DNA of 64,000 nt from Microbulbifer sp. MKSA007 (GCA_032615215.1 CP128433.1:827501-891500); one strand, 5' to 3'. Counted from the stretch's first letter, positions 1-10,978 are shown. Made by a program: numbers and translations. Notes: generated by a model not told the origin, from the sequence alone.

Positions 1-2274
<2,274 letters not shown>

Positions 2275-2475
2275 ACAACAGAGATGGTTACTAACGACTA
2301 GCTAAGCTAGCGGATTGTGAGTTAGAGACATACGATCGCTTGCGGTGTATTACTACAGATTGTTTTACCGACTTATTTGGGGTTATCGCCGGTCAATAAC
2401 ATGACCGAGGCAAACAGCGATAACGCGGCAGGCCAAGCACATTGCTTATAAGACCAACGCCAACCCAAGCCAGTT

Positions 2476-2595
2476 TGCCTGACGACAATAGAGTTGTGGA
2501 ACCACCTGATCCCTTGCCGAACTCAGAAGTGAAACGCAACATCGCCGATGGTAGTGTGGGGCTTCCCCATGTGAGAGTAGGTCATCGTCAGGCTT
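2476..2595 (+). rRNA. rrf: 5S ribosomal RNA
   Basis: The gene begins with tgcctgacgac and ends with gtcaggctt, which pair as the terminal helix. The internal core 'ccgaactcagaagtgaaacg' is the universal bacterial 5S signature. It is about 120 nt long, normal for the family, and closes the rRNA operon after the 23S gene. Confidence 0.97.
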
Positions 2596-2603
2596 CTAAT
2601 CCG

Positions 2604-2636
2604 AAAGGGCCACCCAACAGGGTGGCCCTTTTTTTA
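2604..2636 (+). terminator. Intrinsic terminator of the rRNA operon
   Basis: A perfect 12-bp stem (2604-2615 with 2620-2631) closes a 4-nt loop, and its 3' arm runs into a T tract. It lies 9 bases after the 5S gene, so it ends the rRNA transcript. Confidence 0.95.
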
Positions 2637-3054
2637 TGGCTAAAAATATTTTAAAGAAGCAAAAAACAAAAATAAAAAAACTAAGAAAGGGAAAGCAGGA
2701 ATTACTAAGTCGAAATTAAATAGAAAAAATAAAATAGTTCTGAAGAACTTTAATACTCAACTTTCTATTTAAAAAATCAGTCAGTAATTAAAAAAAGAAA
2801 AACCTAAAACTACCTGAGCACCTTAAACAGACGCTCTCCTAAAAAGCCTATAAAAATAGGTCTTTACCGATCTTCTCTCCAAATGCCTTTACACTCACTC
2901 AAAAAATAATCAAACAAAAATAACTCGCGTAAAACTCAGAAAAGTACCCATACCACTCCCGCCAAAAATTAAATTTAGCCGGTAAAAATATCGGTGATTT
3001 TTTAGTCTCTGCAGTAATCCCTTGTAACACGGGGCCTGCAGCCTGTTTATTAAA

Positions 3055-3226
3055 GTTATACACAACTCTATCCAGACTTTCTGTTAGTAACACCTGGCTG
3101 TGGAAATCCGCGCAAAAAGTGCTGCTTTTTTACCCGCCTTCAATAGAGCCAAGCAACCACGGGGCTGGCCGGGGATATCCCGGAGTTATACACAACTCTA
3201 TCCATGGTTTCTGTTGGTAACAAAGG
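3055..3226. repeat. Two direct repeats carrying DnaA-box-like 9-mers in a gene-free gap
   Basis: The gap 2637-3383 holds no convincing gene; it is AT-rich and full of A runs. A 20-bp sequence, GTTATACACAACTCTATCCA, occurs exactly at 3055-3074 and 3185-3204. In both copies it is followed by a similar stretch (tttctgtt-g/a-gtaaca). Each copy contains TTATACACA (3056-3064 and 3186-3194), which fits the DnaA box consensus TTWTNCACA. A third near-match lies inverted at 3275-3283 (TGTGGATTA). Function is unknown. Confidence 0.6.
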
Positions 3227-3332
3227 CGCCATAAAACGGACATCAGTTATTAACAGTGTTATGAGCGATAAATCTGTGGATTACTGCGGCTGATTGGTAC
3301 GCCAGTATTCGAGAGAAGAAAAATTTGGGGAT

Positions 3333-3359
3333 AAAAAAAGCCCCACCAGGTGGGGCTTT
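3333..3359 (-). terminator. Intrinsic terminator of the leftward host gene run
   Basis: A 10-bp perfect stem (3337-3346 with 3350-3359) around a 3-nt loop. Read on the minus strand it is followed by a run of T (3339-3333). It lies 25 bases beyond the stop of the M28 peptidase gene. Confidence 0.9.
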
Positions 3360-3383
3360 AAAAATATCGTCTGTATCTTTTAT

Positions 3384-4793
3384 TTATTCAGAGGCAGTAG
3401 GAACTCGGCCCAAGTCTCCTTCCATTTCTGTGGTCAGGAAAGACATTACAACCCAGGCCGCTACATTCTGGCGAAGATTCTCAGGGTCGACTTTATCCAG
3501 GGTATCGTTGGGTGTGTGGTGATAATCGAAGTAGTCGGTGCCGTCCTGGTATAGACCAAAGGCTGGCACACCGCGCGCAACAAACACACTGCTATCTGGG
3601 CCACCGTAAGATTCATTATTTCCGCGCTCAATACCCAGGGGGGCGAGGAGTTGCATCATTTGATCTGCAATATCAAATTTGCTCTCAGGGAGACGGGTAT
3701 CGAAACGCCAGACTTTCCCTGCTCCAAAGTCTGATTCGGAGACGGCAATAATATTGTCCAGTTCTTTTACGTGTGCCTCAACATACTGCTTAGCACCTAC
3801 CAATCCGATTTCCTCTGCACCAAACAGCACGACTCGCAAGGTACGACGGGGGCGCTGTGGCAGCTCAGCAATTAGACGTGCAGTTTCCATAACAATGGCA
3901 ACCCCAGCTCCGTCGTCCAAGGCCCCGGTGCCTTCATCCCAGGAATCCAGGTGCGCACCGATAATCATGACTTCTTCAGGTTGCTCACGGCCAGTAATCT
4001 CACCGATGACATTAAAAGAGGGGCCGTCACTCAGTCGCTCAGTTTCAACATCAAGTTTTACCTGGACTGGCTTGCCGCGTTGGAGCATAGCCTCGAGCAG
4101 GTTTGCATCAGGAGCGGAAAGTGCGAGTGCAGGAACTGGGTTTTCCACATCATCAACCGACATCATACCGGTGTGGGCAAATCGGTCTGAGTCGGTTCCT
4201 ACGGAGCGCAACAGCATGGCAGCAGCCCCTTTTTCAGCGGCAGCGCGCATTCCCAACTTGCGGCCTTGCGCCGCAGGGCCGTAGCCTTCTCCCGTGCGCG
4301 CTCTCTCCATACGCTTATTGATAAAAGCAATTTTGCCTTTCACTTGGCTGGCTGGGGCCTTCAACAGGGCCTGCACATCGGGAAACTCGATAATTTCCGC
4401 TGTTAACCCTCCCGCAGGGGTGGCGGCGCCATAGCCGAGGGAGGAGACAACTAGTGGCTGGGGGAAAGGGGATATGACTTCGGCGTGAGCATGGCCACGA
4501 ATCCAGCGGGGTACCTCAATTTGCTCGGTATAGACGCGATCAAAGCCAAATGCCTTCATTTTGTCTTGTGCCCAGGCAACGGCTCTTTCATCGCCCTCAG
4601 TGCCTGTCCGTCGTGGTCCAACCTCGACGGTCAAAGACTCTACAATACTGTAGGCGTCGGAGCTTTCCAGTGCCCGGTCACGTAATACTTCCGCCACAGA
4701 TACATCTTCCTGTGACAGAGGGGCTGCCTGGGCTATTCCCAGTGCCATGGTAGTGATCAGTCCCCCGGTAAGGGAAAGCAGTGGTTTCAACAT
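3384..4793 (-). CDS. Exported M28-family zinc metallopeptidase (carboxypeptidase Q-like)
   Basis: A 469-residue protein with an N-terminal signal peptide (about residues 1-23, ending A-Q-A). A protease-associated-type middle region comes before the catalytic M28 fold. The five expected zinc ligands are visible in order: H in GAHLDSW, D in DDGAG, E in GAEEIGL (with the catalytic Glu beside it), D in ESDFG and H in DYHHTPNDT. The family removes amino acids or dipeptides from peptides outside the cytoplasm. The start has a good ribosome site (aaagga, 8 nt upstream). It is the last gene of a leftward run that begins with prfC and is followed by a clear terminator. The exact substrate cannot be told from sequence. 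Confidence 0.93.
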   Translation of the reverse strand: MLKPLLSLTGGLITTMALGIAQAAPLSQEDVSVAEVLRDRALESSDAYSIVESLTVEVGPRRTGTEGDERAVAWAQDKMKAFGFDRVYTEQIEVPRWIRGHAHAEVISPFPQPLVVSSLGYGAATPAGGLTAEIIEFPDVQALLKAPASQVKGKIAFINKRMERARTGEGYGPAAQGRKLGMRAAAEKGAAAMLLRSVGTDSDRFAHTGMMSVDDVENPVPALALSAPDANLLEAMLQRGKPVQVKLDVETERLSDGPSFNVIGEITGREQPEEVMIIGAHLDSWDEGTGALDDGAGVAIVMETARLIAELPQRPRRTLRVVLFGAEEIGLVGAKQYVEAHVKELDNIIAVSESDFGAGKVWRFDTRLPESKFDIADQMMQLLAPLGIERGNNESYGGPDSSVFVARGVPAFGLYQDGTDYFDYHHTPNDTLDKVDPENLRQNVAAWVVMSFLTTEMEGDLGRVPTASE

Positions 4794-4823
4794 CGGTCTA
4801 TCCTTTGTTAATACTCTTCAGTC

Positions 4824-5174
4824 TTAAGCTTTTGGCTCGTTATTTGATGAGGCCGCGATCAGTTGCTCGCGAATTTCACGTAACTTGCGCAGGCCTTTTT
4901 CTGTAAATAAGTAGGGCGGTTCGCCTGTATATTCGCTGTCTTCAATATTGAGGCAACGTTGTCGCATCTCTTCAAGCTTTGGGTCGTGTCGCATTGGGCA
5001 GGCGAGGAGTGCTCGCCATTCAGTATCGCTGGCTTGCCCGGTGATTACATCTTCAAGGCCCTTAACAAAACTGCCTCGGTCCATTCGAAATCTGGGTCTG
5101 CGCAGGTGCATAAGAACCCAAACCACAATAACAAAGGCAATGAAAGAAAGAATAAGCGTTGCCAGCCAGGTCAC
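4824..5174 (-). CDS. Small single-pass membrane protein, conserved hypothetical
   Basis: 116 residues. One hydrophobic segment spans about residues 3-21, followed by a basic stretch (HLRRPRFR) that would place the rest in the cytoplasm. The soluble part ends in a charged helix. I do not recognise a named domain, although proteins of this build are common in gammaproteobacteria. It lies 4 bases after the TSUP permease gene and 30 bases before the peptidase gene on the same strand, so co-transcription is likely. Confidence 0.8.
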   Translation of the reverse strand: MTWLATLILSFIAFVIVVWVLMHLRRPRFRMDRGSFVKGLEDVITGQASDTEWRALLACPMRHDPKLEEMRQRCLNIEDSEYTGEPPYLFTEKGLRKLREIREQLIAASSNNEPKA

Positions 5175-5178
5175 GATA

Positions 5179-5946
5179 TCAATCCTCCACTAATAGTTTT
5201 ATTGCCACAGCAATGGTGGCAATAATGATTACCGGTTTGATAATACTGGCACCTCTTGCAATCACGAGGTTGGAGCCAATACGAGCTCCTACAACCTGGG
5301 CAAAAGACATAGCGATAGCGAGCAATAGAAAAATATGGCCTCCAGCGATAAAAATTAGCATAGAGGTCACATTGGTAGCGAGCACAATAGGTTTTGTTGA
5401 TGCCGTAGCCGCACGCATATTGTAGCCGAGTAGCGCTGCGAAGGCGGCTGCAGAGATAGACCCCATCCCAGGGCCAAAGAAGCCCCCGTAAAAGCCGAGC
5501 CCACCGCCAACAACTAGATTAAAAGTAACGTTACTGATTCTGGGTTTTGAGTCAATGTCGGAAATGCGGGGGGACAGAATAAAGTAGAGGGCAATAGCAA
5601 TGAGCAGGATGGGAAGTAAGGTATTGAGACCAGCCTCCCCAAATGAAGCGACTGTTAAGGTGCCTAGGCAGGAACCGATAATTGCAGCAAGTAGTCCTGG
5701 CCAGAGGGGGCGTAAATTCAACTGGCCTTTTTGCAGGAAGTTAATGGTGGATGATAGGGTGCCAAAGACGCTTTGAAACTTATTGGTACCGAGAGCATCG
5801 AGTGGGGGAATGCCGGCCCAGAGTAAAGCGGGGAGGGTGATTATTCCCCCTCCCCCGGCGATCGCACTGACAAAGCCTGCGGTAAAGGCGATTACTGTCA
5901 GTATCAGGTAGGTATAAGTAGAAAGCTCACTACTTAACTGTATCAC
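5179..5946 (-). CDS. TSUP-family permease (TauE/SafE, YfcA-like)
   Basis: 255 residues with about eight hydrophobic segments. The hallmark glycine-rich loop AGGGGIITLPALL near residues 30-42 and its inverted counterpart GFFGPGMGSISAAAF in the second half identify the TauE/SafE family. Members carry sulfite, sulfonates or other small anions across the inner membrane; the substrate here is not known. The gene starts 11 bases after the acyltransferase stop codon and is followed after 4 bases by the next gene, which suggests one transcript. Confidence 0.9.
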   Translation of the reverse strand: MIQLSSELSTYTYLILTVIAFTAGFVSAIAGGGGIITLPALLWAGIPPLDALGTNKFQSVFGTLSSTINFLQKGQLNLRPLWPGLLAAIIGSCLGTLTVASFGEAGLNTLLPILLIAIALYFILSPRISDIDSKPRISNVTFNLVVGGGLGFYGGFFGPGMGSISAAAFAALLGYNMRAATASTKPIVLATNVTSMLIFIAGGHIFLLLAIAMSFAQVVGARIGSNLVIARGASIIKPVIIIATIAVAIKLLVED

Positions 5947-5957
5947 GAGTGGACTGG

Positions 5958-6575
5958 TTACCCCTTTTCAAGAGTACTTTCATTATCGTGGTAATACCCC
6001 TGATACTTGCTAAAGCGCTTTTGGATCTCTGCCATATCCTGTTCCAGATCACCGATAGGCTGGTACAGGGAGTCAATGCAAATACGCTTATTGGGAAAGT
6101 CCCAGGCAACAAGCAAAATAGGAACTTGAGCGGTATAGGAAATCCTTAAAAAACCGTTCTTCCAGCGCCCTACTTTTTTGCGGGTCCCCTCGGGAGTAAT
6201 CCCCACCCACATTTTTTCATTTTCCCGGTAACTCGATGCAACTTGTAGAGCGATATTACCTGCGGCGCGCCTATCGGTAGGAACACCTCCAAGCCACATA
6301 AATAGTCCTTTAAACGGGAAGAAAAAAGCTTCCTTTTTCATGAGCCAGGAAATTTTAATACCCAATGCCATAATAAATGGCATGGCAACCACAAAATCCC
6401 AATTGGATGTGTGGGGAGCCAAAGCTACCATGACTTTTCTTTCTGGAGGGATTTCCCCATCCATTCGCCAGCCGAGCACCTTGATTATCAACTTGCCAAT
6501 AGCTTTGGTGATGCGATTGCCCAGCCGAGGTACTTCATTGGGTACTTCAGTAGGTATTTCTACAAACTGACTCAT
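5958..6575 (-). CDS. PlsC-like acyltransferase (1-acyl-glycerol-3-phosphate acyltransferase family)
   Basis: 205 residues. The HX4D catalytic motif is present as H-T-S-N-W-D near residue 62, and the substrate-binding EGTR motif as T-P-E-G-T-R-K-K. The family transfers acyl groups to lysophospholipids or related acceptors at the inner membrane. I chose the ATG at 6575 because agaaagagg lies just upstream. An in-frame GTG at 6602 would add nine residues but lacks a ribosome site. It lies 63 bases after prfC on the same strand. Confidence 0.88.
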   Translation of the reverse strand: MSQFVEIPTEVPNEVPRLGNRITKAIGKLIIKVLGWRMDGEIPPERKVMVALAPHTSNWDFVVAMPFIMALGIKISWLMKKEAFFFPFKGLFMWLGGVPTDRRAAGNIALQVASSYRENEKMWVGITPEGTRKKVGRWKNGFLRISYTAQVPILLVAWDFPNKRICIDSLYQPIGDLEQDMAEIQKRFSKYQGYYHDNESTLEKG

Positions 6576-6638
6576 TATTTGCCTCTTTCTTACTGCTGTC
6601 ACACTAAGGTTTCAACAAAGGTACTTAGCCTTGCTGCT

Positions 6639-8219
6639 TTAGTGTTCCCGCGTGGCATAAAAGCGAACTTCCGGATAGCGCTCTTCAGCCAATTGTAAAT
6701 TAACGCGCGTCGGTGCCAGGTAGGTCAGGTGTCCGCTGCCATCGAGTGCCAGGTTGGTACTGGCCTTGCGCTTGAAATTCTCTAGTTCTTTGGCACTTTC
6801 ACTATCTACCCAGCGCGCAGTGTTCACGTTGACGTTTTCGTAGATGGCTTCAACTTTGTATTCGTCTTTTAATCGGTAAGCGACTACTTCGAACTGTAGT
6901 ACACCAACTGCGCCCACGATAATGTCGTTGTTATCCAGCGGGAAAAATACCTGGGTGGACCCCTCTTCAGAAAGCTGCTGAAGCCCTTTTTGTAATTGCT
7001 TTAATTTGAGAGGGTCTTTTAAACGTATGCGACGGAACAGCTCCGGGGCGAAATTGGGAATGCCGGTAAATTTCAGTGCTTCGCCTTCGGTAAAGGTATC
7101 GCCGATCTGGATAGTACCGTGGTTGTGCAAACCAATAATATCGCCGGCAATGGCCTCTTCTACGTGGGTTCGGTCGCCAGCCATAAATGTCACCGCATCG
7201 GCAATTTTTACATCCTTGCCAATGCGCACATGCTTCATTTTCATACCGCGATTGTAGGTGCCGGAGCAGACACGCATAAAGGCAATTCTATCGCGGTGTT
7301 TGGGGTCCATATTCGCTTGGATCTTAAAAACAAAGCCGGAGAATTTATCTTCGCTGGGCTCTACTTTTCTCTCTTTGGTTTCCCGGGATTGGGGTGAGGG
7401 CGCCCATTCAACGAAACCATCGAGCATTTCCCTTACGCCAAAGTTACCCAAGGCCGTACCGAAAAATACCGGGGTCAGTTCACCGGCAAGATAAGCTTCC
7501 TGGTTAAACTCATGAGTGGCTCCACGAACCAATTCAATCTCTTCCCGAATATCCTCTGCGTACTCGCCAAGTAGTGCGTCAGCCTCAGCGGAGTCCAGAC
7601 CCTTAATTTGAATATCATCGGGAATTCTGTGGCCCTGACCCTGGGAGAATACATGGATGGTATCGGTATAGAGGTTATAGACCCCCTTGAAACCTTTTCC
7701 TGAACTCAAAGGCCAATTGATAGGGGCAGCCTGGATATTCAGAACTTCTTCAATCTCATCCATTACCTCGATTGGGTCGCGAATATCCCGGTCGAGTTTG
7801 TTGATAAATGAGAGAATCGGCGTTGTTCGCAAGCGGCACACATTCATCAACTTGATGGTGCGGTCTTCCACACCTTTGGCCCCGTCAATCACCATCAGTG
7901 CGGAGTCGACGGCGGTGAGTACCCGGTAGGTATCTTCAGAGAAGTCTTCGTGCCCCGGTGTATCCAGTAGGTTTACAGTCCTCTCTTTGTAGGGGAACTG
8001 CATAACGGAAGAGGTAACAGAAATACCGCGTTCCTGTTCCATCGTCATCCAATCAGAGCGTGCGTGGGGACCTTTTTTCCCCTTAACGGAGCCCGCTTGC
8101 TGGATTGCATTCCCGAACAAAAGAAGCTTTTCGGTCACGGTTGTTTTACCGGCGTCCGGGTGGGAAATGATAGCGAAAGTTCTACGTCGTTGATATTGTT
8201 GAGAAAAATCTTTATTCAC
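6639..8219 (-). CDS. prfC: Peptide chain release factor 3 (RF3 GTPase)
   Basis: 526 residues, the normal RF3 length. The G1 loop SHPDAGKTT, the switch region with QERGISVTSS, the DTPGHEDF G3 motif and NKLD G4 motif are all present, followed by domains II and III typical of RF3. RF3 recycles RF1 and RF2 from the ribosome after termination. The start is GTG at 8219 with aagg about 10 bases upstream. Only 18 bases before the start codon lies the candidate attachment site of the prophage, so the original promoter has probably been separated from the gene or replaced by prophage sequence. Confidence 0.97.
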   Translation of the reverse strand: MNKDFSQQYQRRRTFAIISHPDAGKTTVTEKLLLFGNAIQQAGSVKGKKGPHARSDWMTMEQERGISVTSSVMQFPYKERTVNLLDTPGHEDFSEDTYRVLTAVDSALMVIDGAKGVEDRTIKLMNVCRLRTTPILSFINKLDRDIRDPIEVMDEIEEVLNIQAAPINWPLSSGKGFKGVYNLYTDTIHVFSQGQGHRIPDDIQIKGLDSAEADALLGEYAEDIREEIELVRGATHEFNQEAYLAGELTPVFFGTALGNFGVREMLDGFVEWAPSPQSRETKERKVEPSEDKFSGFVFKIQANMDPKHRDRIAFMRVCSGTYNRGMKMKHVRIGKDVKIADAVTFMAGDRTHVEEAIAGDIIGLHNHGTIQIGDTFTEGEALKFTGIPNFAPELFRRIRLKDPLKLKQLQKGLQQLSEEGSTQVFFPLDNNDIIVGAVGVLQFEVVAYRLKDEYKVEAIYENVNVNTARWVDSESAKELENFKRKASTNLALDGSGHLTYLAPTRVNLQLAEERYPEVRFYATREH

Positions 8220-8236
8220 TTAGATTTAACCTTATC

Positions 8237-8259
8237 TGTGTACGCCCCTGTGTACACAT
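8237..8259. other. Candidate left attachment site of the prophage
   Basis: TGTGTAC (8237-8243), a 7-base spacer and TGTACACAT (8251-8259). The same arms with a different spacer occur at 49111-49133 just upstream of the integrase gene. Overall 19 of 23 positions match. The inverted half-sites around a 7-8 bp spacer look like a tyrosine-recombinase core. A further half-site (TGTGTACA) lies at about 8396. The differing spacers are a weakness. Confidence 0.45.
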
Positions 8260-8624
8260 AATGAAATATACCCCAAGGCCGAATCCGAAACGCCGAATTA
8301 TACCAAATTGGCCTCTGGTTTTGCTCATGGGTGGTGACTAATGAATACTAACTGGTCAGATTAGGTGGTTCCAATAGGAAGGGTGGGCTTTTGGCTGTGT
8401 ACATGTGCGGTCGTTAGAGTGGGTCTATCTCAAGATTTCAGGCTTAGATCCGCTGATTAGTTTGTACGCTAGTTGTTTTGTATTGATATGACAGTATTGA
8501 CATTTGATCAGTTTGCGCGACAAACCCCGTACTTTTAGTGCGGGGAGGATAGCGCGGGAGCCGAAGGCTCCCCAGGTGGTTTACTGCTTTTCTCACGGTA
8601 CCGTCCTGTTAAAATGGGGATGCA

Positions 8625-9683
8625 ATGCAGAAAACAAAAACACTGAAAGTTCGAGTTAAAGATAAACATGCAAAGCGGCTCAATGAGATGGCTCGCTCTG
8701 TGAATTTTGTTTGGAACTACATCAACGATCTCAGTTCTCGCTCAATCAAAGAACGGGGGAAGTTTTTGTCTGCTTTTGACCTGCATCCCTACACTAAGGG
8801 CGCAGGCAAAGATCTTGGCTTGCATAGTCACACGCTACAGTGCGTGGCCTCCGAGTACGTCACCCGCAGAAAACAGTTCAAAAAGAGCCGGCTCAACTGG
8901 CGCAAATCAGGCGGTGTGCGCCGATCACTTGGCTGGATTCCAGTGAATACTGGCGCAGCCAAATGGAAGAATGGGCAGATCTTTCACAACGGTTGTTTCT
9001 TTTCTGTTTGGGATTCCTTTGGCTTGAGCCAATACAAGTTCCGCTCGGCTAGTTTCAATGAGGATGCTAGGGGCCGCTGGTACTTCAATGTGGTTGTATC
9101 GGTTGAGGCTGAGCAGTCAGAAGGTAAAGGCTCTGTAGGTATCGACCTGGGCTGCAAGGAATCCGCTACCGACTCCAACGGCGAGGGCGTGGAAGGTCGA
9201 GAATACCGCAAGCTGGAAGCCAAGCTTGGCATCGCCCAAAGAGCCAGAATTAAAAAGCGCGTTAAGGCAATACACGCAAAAATCAAAAACCGCAGGCAAG
9301 ACGCCCTGCACAAATACAGCCGCAAGCTCGTGAATGAGAATGCGGCAATCTTCGTTGGCAACGTATCAAGCCAAGCCCTCACCAAGACCAAGATGGCCAA
9401 GTCTGTTTTGGATGCGGGCTGGAGTTCGCTCAAAACCATGCTGGAATATAAGTGCGCTCACGCAGGCGTGGTTTTTGAGGAAGTCAACGAAGCCTTCTCC
9501 ACCCAAACTTGTTCGAGCTGCGGAACGATTCCCGACAGTAGTCCGAAAGGTAGAGCGGGTCTTGGAATAAGAGAATGGTCTTGCTCAGAGTGCGGAGCTG
9601 AGCACCACCGAGACATCAACTCGGCCAGGGTCATTCTTGCGGCGGGACATCGCCGTCTAGCTGTAGGAATCCCCGTCCTTTAG
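8625..9683 (+). CDS. tnpB: TnpB RNA-guided nuclease of an IS200/IS605-type element
   Basis: 352 residues. The RuvC-I aspartate is D174 in GIDLG, the zinc ribbon is CSSC (296-299) with CSEC (320-323), and the RuvC-III aspartate is D330 in HHRDINSA. At the usual RuvC-II glutamate position the motif reads FVGNVSS, with Asn at 246. A glutamate at 289 in VNEAFSTQTC, just before the zinc ribbon, may act instead. TnpB proteins are transposon-encoded endonucleases guided by the omega RNA made from the element's right end. No tnpA accompanies it. The coding sequence ends inside the right-end structure. Confidence 0.92.
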   Translation: MQKTKTLKVRVKDKHAKRLNEMARSVNFVWNYINDLSSRSIKERGKFLSAFDLHPYTKGAGKDLGLHSHTLQCVASEYVTRRKQFKKSRLNWRKSGGVRRSLGWIPVNTGAAKWKNGQIFHNGCFFSVWDSFGLSQYKFRSASFNEDARGRWYFNVVVSVEAEQSEGKGSVGIDLGCKESATDSNGEGVEGREYRKLEAKLGIAQRARIKKRVKAIHAKIKNRRQDALHKYSRKLVNENAAIFVGNVSSQALTKTKMAKSVLDAGWSSLKTMLEYKCAHAGVVFEEVNEAFSTQTCSSCGTIPDSSPKGRAGLGIREWSCSECGAEHHRDINSARVILAAGHRRLAVGIPVL

Positions 9684-9699
9684 GGCGGGGAGGATGTCA
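9560..9699 (+). ncRNA. Candidate omega RNA of tnpB (3' end of gene plus right-end hairpin)
   Basis: In characterised TnpB elements the guide RNA is made from the 3' end of tnpB and the right end, and it reads a short guide from the flanking DNA. Here the gene runs directly into a strong hairpin at 9671-9690 followed by aggatgtcaa. The guide would then begin around 9700. The 5' limit is arbitrary and was not derived from sequence. Confidence 0.4.
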
Positions 9700-9826
9700 A
9701 GTATTGGTTCAGAATGTGTTTACTGGGGAATACAAGATAAGATTTAACATCGACGCTTAAAGGAAGTGTCAATCCTTAGCGAAGGCGAGTAGTACCTGCC
9801 ATCGCTAAGGATGAGGTGAGGAGCAT

Positions 9827-10024
9827 CTAAGCAGCTTCTGGGATTGAAATCTGGGCTTCCCACTGCTCAACATCATCGATGGCCCAAAGGTTGTGACTAC
9901 CAGAGGCTTTGATTCGTGGTTTGGGGAATGGGTTGGTTTCTCTGTTTACCCATCTAAAAATAGTGCGGCTTGAACAGCGGTAGCGCTTACTTAAATCCTT
10001 GGTTGACCAATATCCTTTAATCAT
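9827..10024 (-). CDS. AlpA-like helix-turn-helix regulator, possible excisionase
   Basis: 65 residues. The sequence STKDLSKRYRCSSRTIFRWV is a MerR/AlpA-type helix-turn-helix, followed by NPFPKPRIKA and a closing W-x-x-x-D-V-E-Q-W segment, the standard AlpA layout. Such proteins drive excision or control the integrase of prophages. A good ribosome site (aaagga) precedes the ATG. It is the last gene of the leftward early operon. An 11-bp inverted repeat (9772-9782 with 9802-9812) lies after it and may end the transcript. Confidence 0.82.
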   Translation of the reverse strand: MIKGYWSTKDLSKRYRCSSRTIFRWVNRETNPFPKPRIKASGSHNLWAIDDVEQWEAQISIPEAA

Positions 10025-10063
10025 CAGATTTTCCTTTCTCGTTGTTTCTTGAAATCAAGTTGC

Positions 10064-10978
10064 TTATCGCTGCACCAGGGCAAACCCCTGGCCGTTGCGT
10101 TTGAGTGTGCCCGCCTGTTGCAGGGCGTCGAAAACGGGTTTAACGGTTCCGTGCCTAAGGCGCATATCGTTGATGATGTTGCGCATTACGGGCTTGTGGC
10201 CGAACTCCCCGGCGCGGATTCGCTGGGCGAGTTGCTGTTGTTCTTCGTTCAAGTGGGCGGTGTGTAACGGTTGTGTTTCCACCGTTTCAGGCTGTTGCAA
10301 CGGTGCAGTGGCGCGTTTCGAAACTGTTGCGGCGGCGTTAAACGCGAGTAACGCAACCAATCCCACGATGTCTGTGATGATCGCTAGGGCGAGGAAGCCG
10401 ATATGCTGAACCTTTGCCGGGTCTGCGTTGAGGGTGCCCGCTAAGCTGCTGAAGGCGCTGTGCGTGCTGGGTGTCTGTTCGATTGTGGATAGCTTTTCTA
10501 TGAGCTGCGTGCGCTCAGCTTCCATTGTGGATAACTGTGCGGCGGTATTAATGGCGCGTTGGCGGTAGCCGTTGTTGGCGTCGGTGTTGATCAGGCCGTT
10601 TAGGGTGTTGATCTGCTGTTGCAAACTGTTTAACTGCTGTTGCAACGATTGGTATTCCTGGCTGTTACGGGCGCTGCGTTGTTGCTGTTCGTCGCTGTGG
10701 CTGGCGAGGAATCCGACCGTTGCAACAATGCTGATCACTACCAGCAGGGGCCAGAGGCAGAGCAGGGCATAGCCACTGGCCTGGCCCTGGCTGCGCAACC
10801 ACAGGCCGAGAGGGGCGAAGCTGAACTTGCACAGCTCCAGCGCCACCGCAGTAGCACCGGCCACCACCTGCCCGCCGAGACCTGCGGGCATGGATATCCA
10901 CAGCTGCACAGTAAACGCTAGGCTGGTGCCGCAGAAGATTAGGGCGGCGATACCTGTGAGGGATTGCCAGAGTTTCAC
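10064..10978 (-). CDS. Phage membrane protein with coiled coil and C-terminal winged-helix-like domain
   Basis: 304 residues starting at a GTG that overlaps the preceding stop codon (GTGA). Three hydrophobic segments lie in the first ~90 residues and a fourth near 200-220. Between them is a glutamine-rich coiled coil (about residues 97-170). The last ~70 residues (QQLAQRIRAGEFGHKPVMRN onward) look like a small helix-turn-helix domain. I do not recognise a family. A membrane-anchored DNA or partner-binding protein is an inference only. Confidence 0.72.
   Translation of the reverse strand: MKLWQSLTGIAALIFCGTSLAFTVQLWISMPAGLGGQVVAGATAVALELCKFSFAPLGLWLRSQGQASGYALLCLWPLLVVISIVATVGFLASHSDEQQQRSARNSQEYQSLQQQLNSLQQQINTLNGLINTDANNGYRQRAINTAAQLSTMEAERTQLIEKLSTIEQTPSTHSAFSSLAGTLNADPAKVQHIGFLALAIITDIVGLVALLAFNAAATVSKRATAPLQQPETVETQPLHTAHLNEEQQQLAQRIRAGEFGHKPVMRNIINDMRLRHGTVKPVFDALQQAGTLKRNGQGFALVQR

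Larger units (their letters stand above)
8509..9699 (+). mobile_element. IS200/IS605-type element with tnpB only (no tnpA)
   Basis: A single tnpB gene is flanked by related hairpins: ccccgtacttttagtgcggg at 8525-8544 and ccccgtcctttagggcgggg at 9671-9690, both continuing into aggat. These would be the left-end and right-end stem-loops. TTGAT at 8504-8508 could be the target or TAM, since ISDra2-type elements insert 3' of TTGAT. I see no tyrosine (Y1) transposase gene, so the element would move only with help in trans. The outer limits are estimates. Confidence 0.65.

Noticed and set aside
2899..3093. 64-codon frame on the minus strand in the gap
   Set aside because: No ribosome site and low-complexity AT-rich sequence; it also crosses the direct repeat.
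2637..3383. Chromosomal origin of replication
   Set aside because: Only two or three DnaA-box-like sites, and no dnaA, gidA or other origin-linked genes nearby.
3679..4284. 201-codon frame opposite the M28 peptidase
   Set aside because: A shadow frame; the minus-strand protein has full M28 catalytic motifs.
9772..9812. Prophage attachment site at the 11-bp inverted repeat
   Set aside because: No matching sequence near the integrase end; more likely a transcript end structure.
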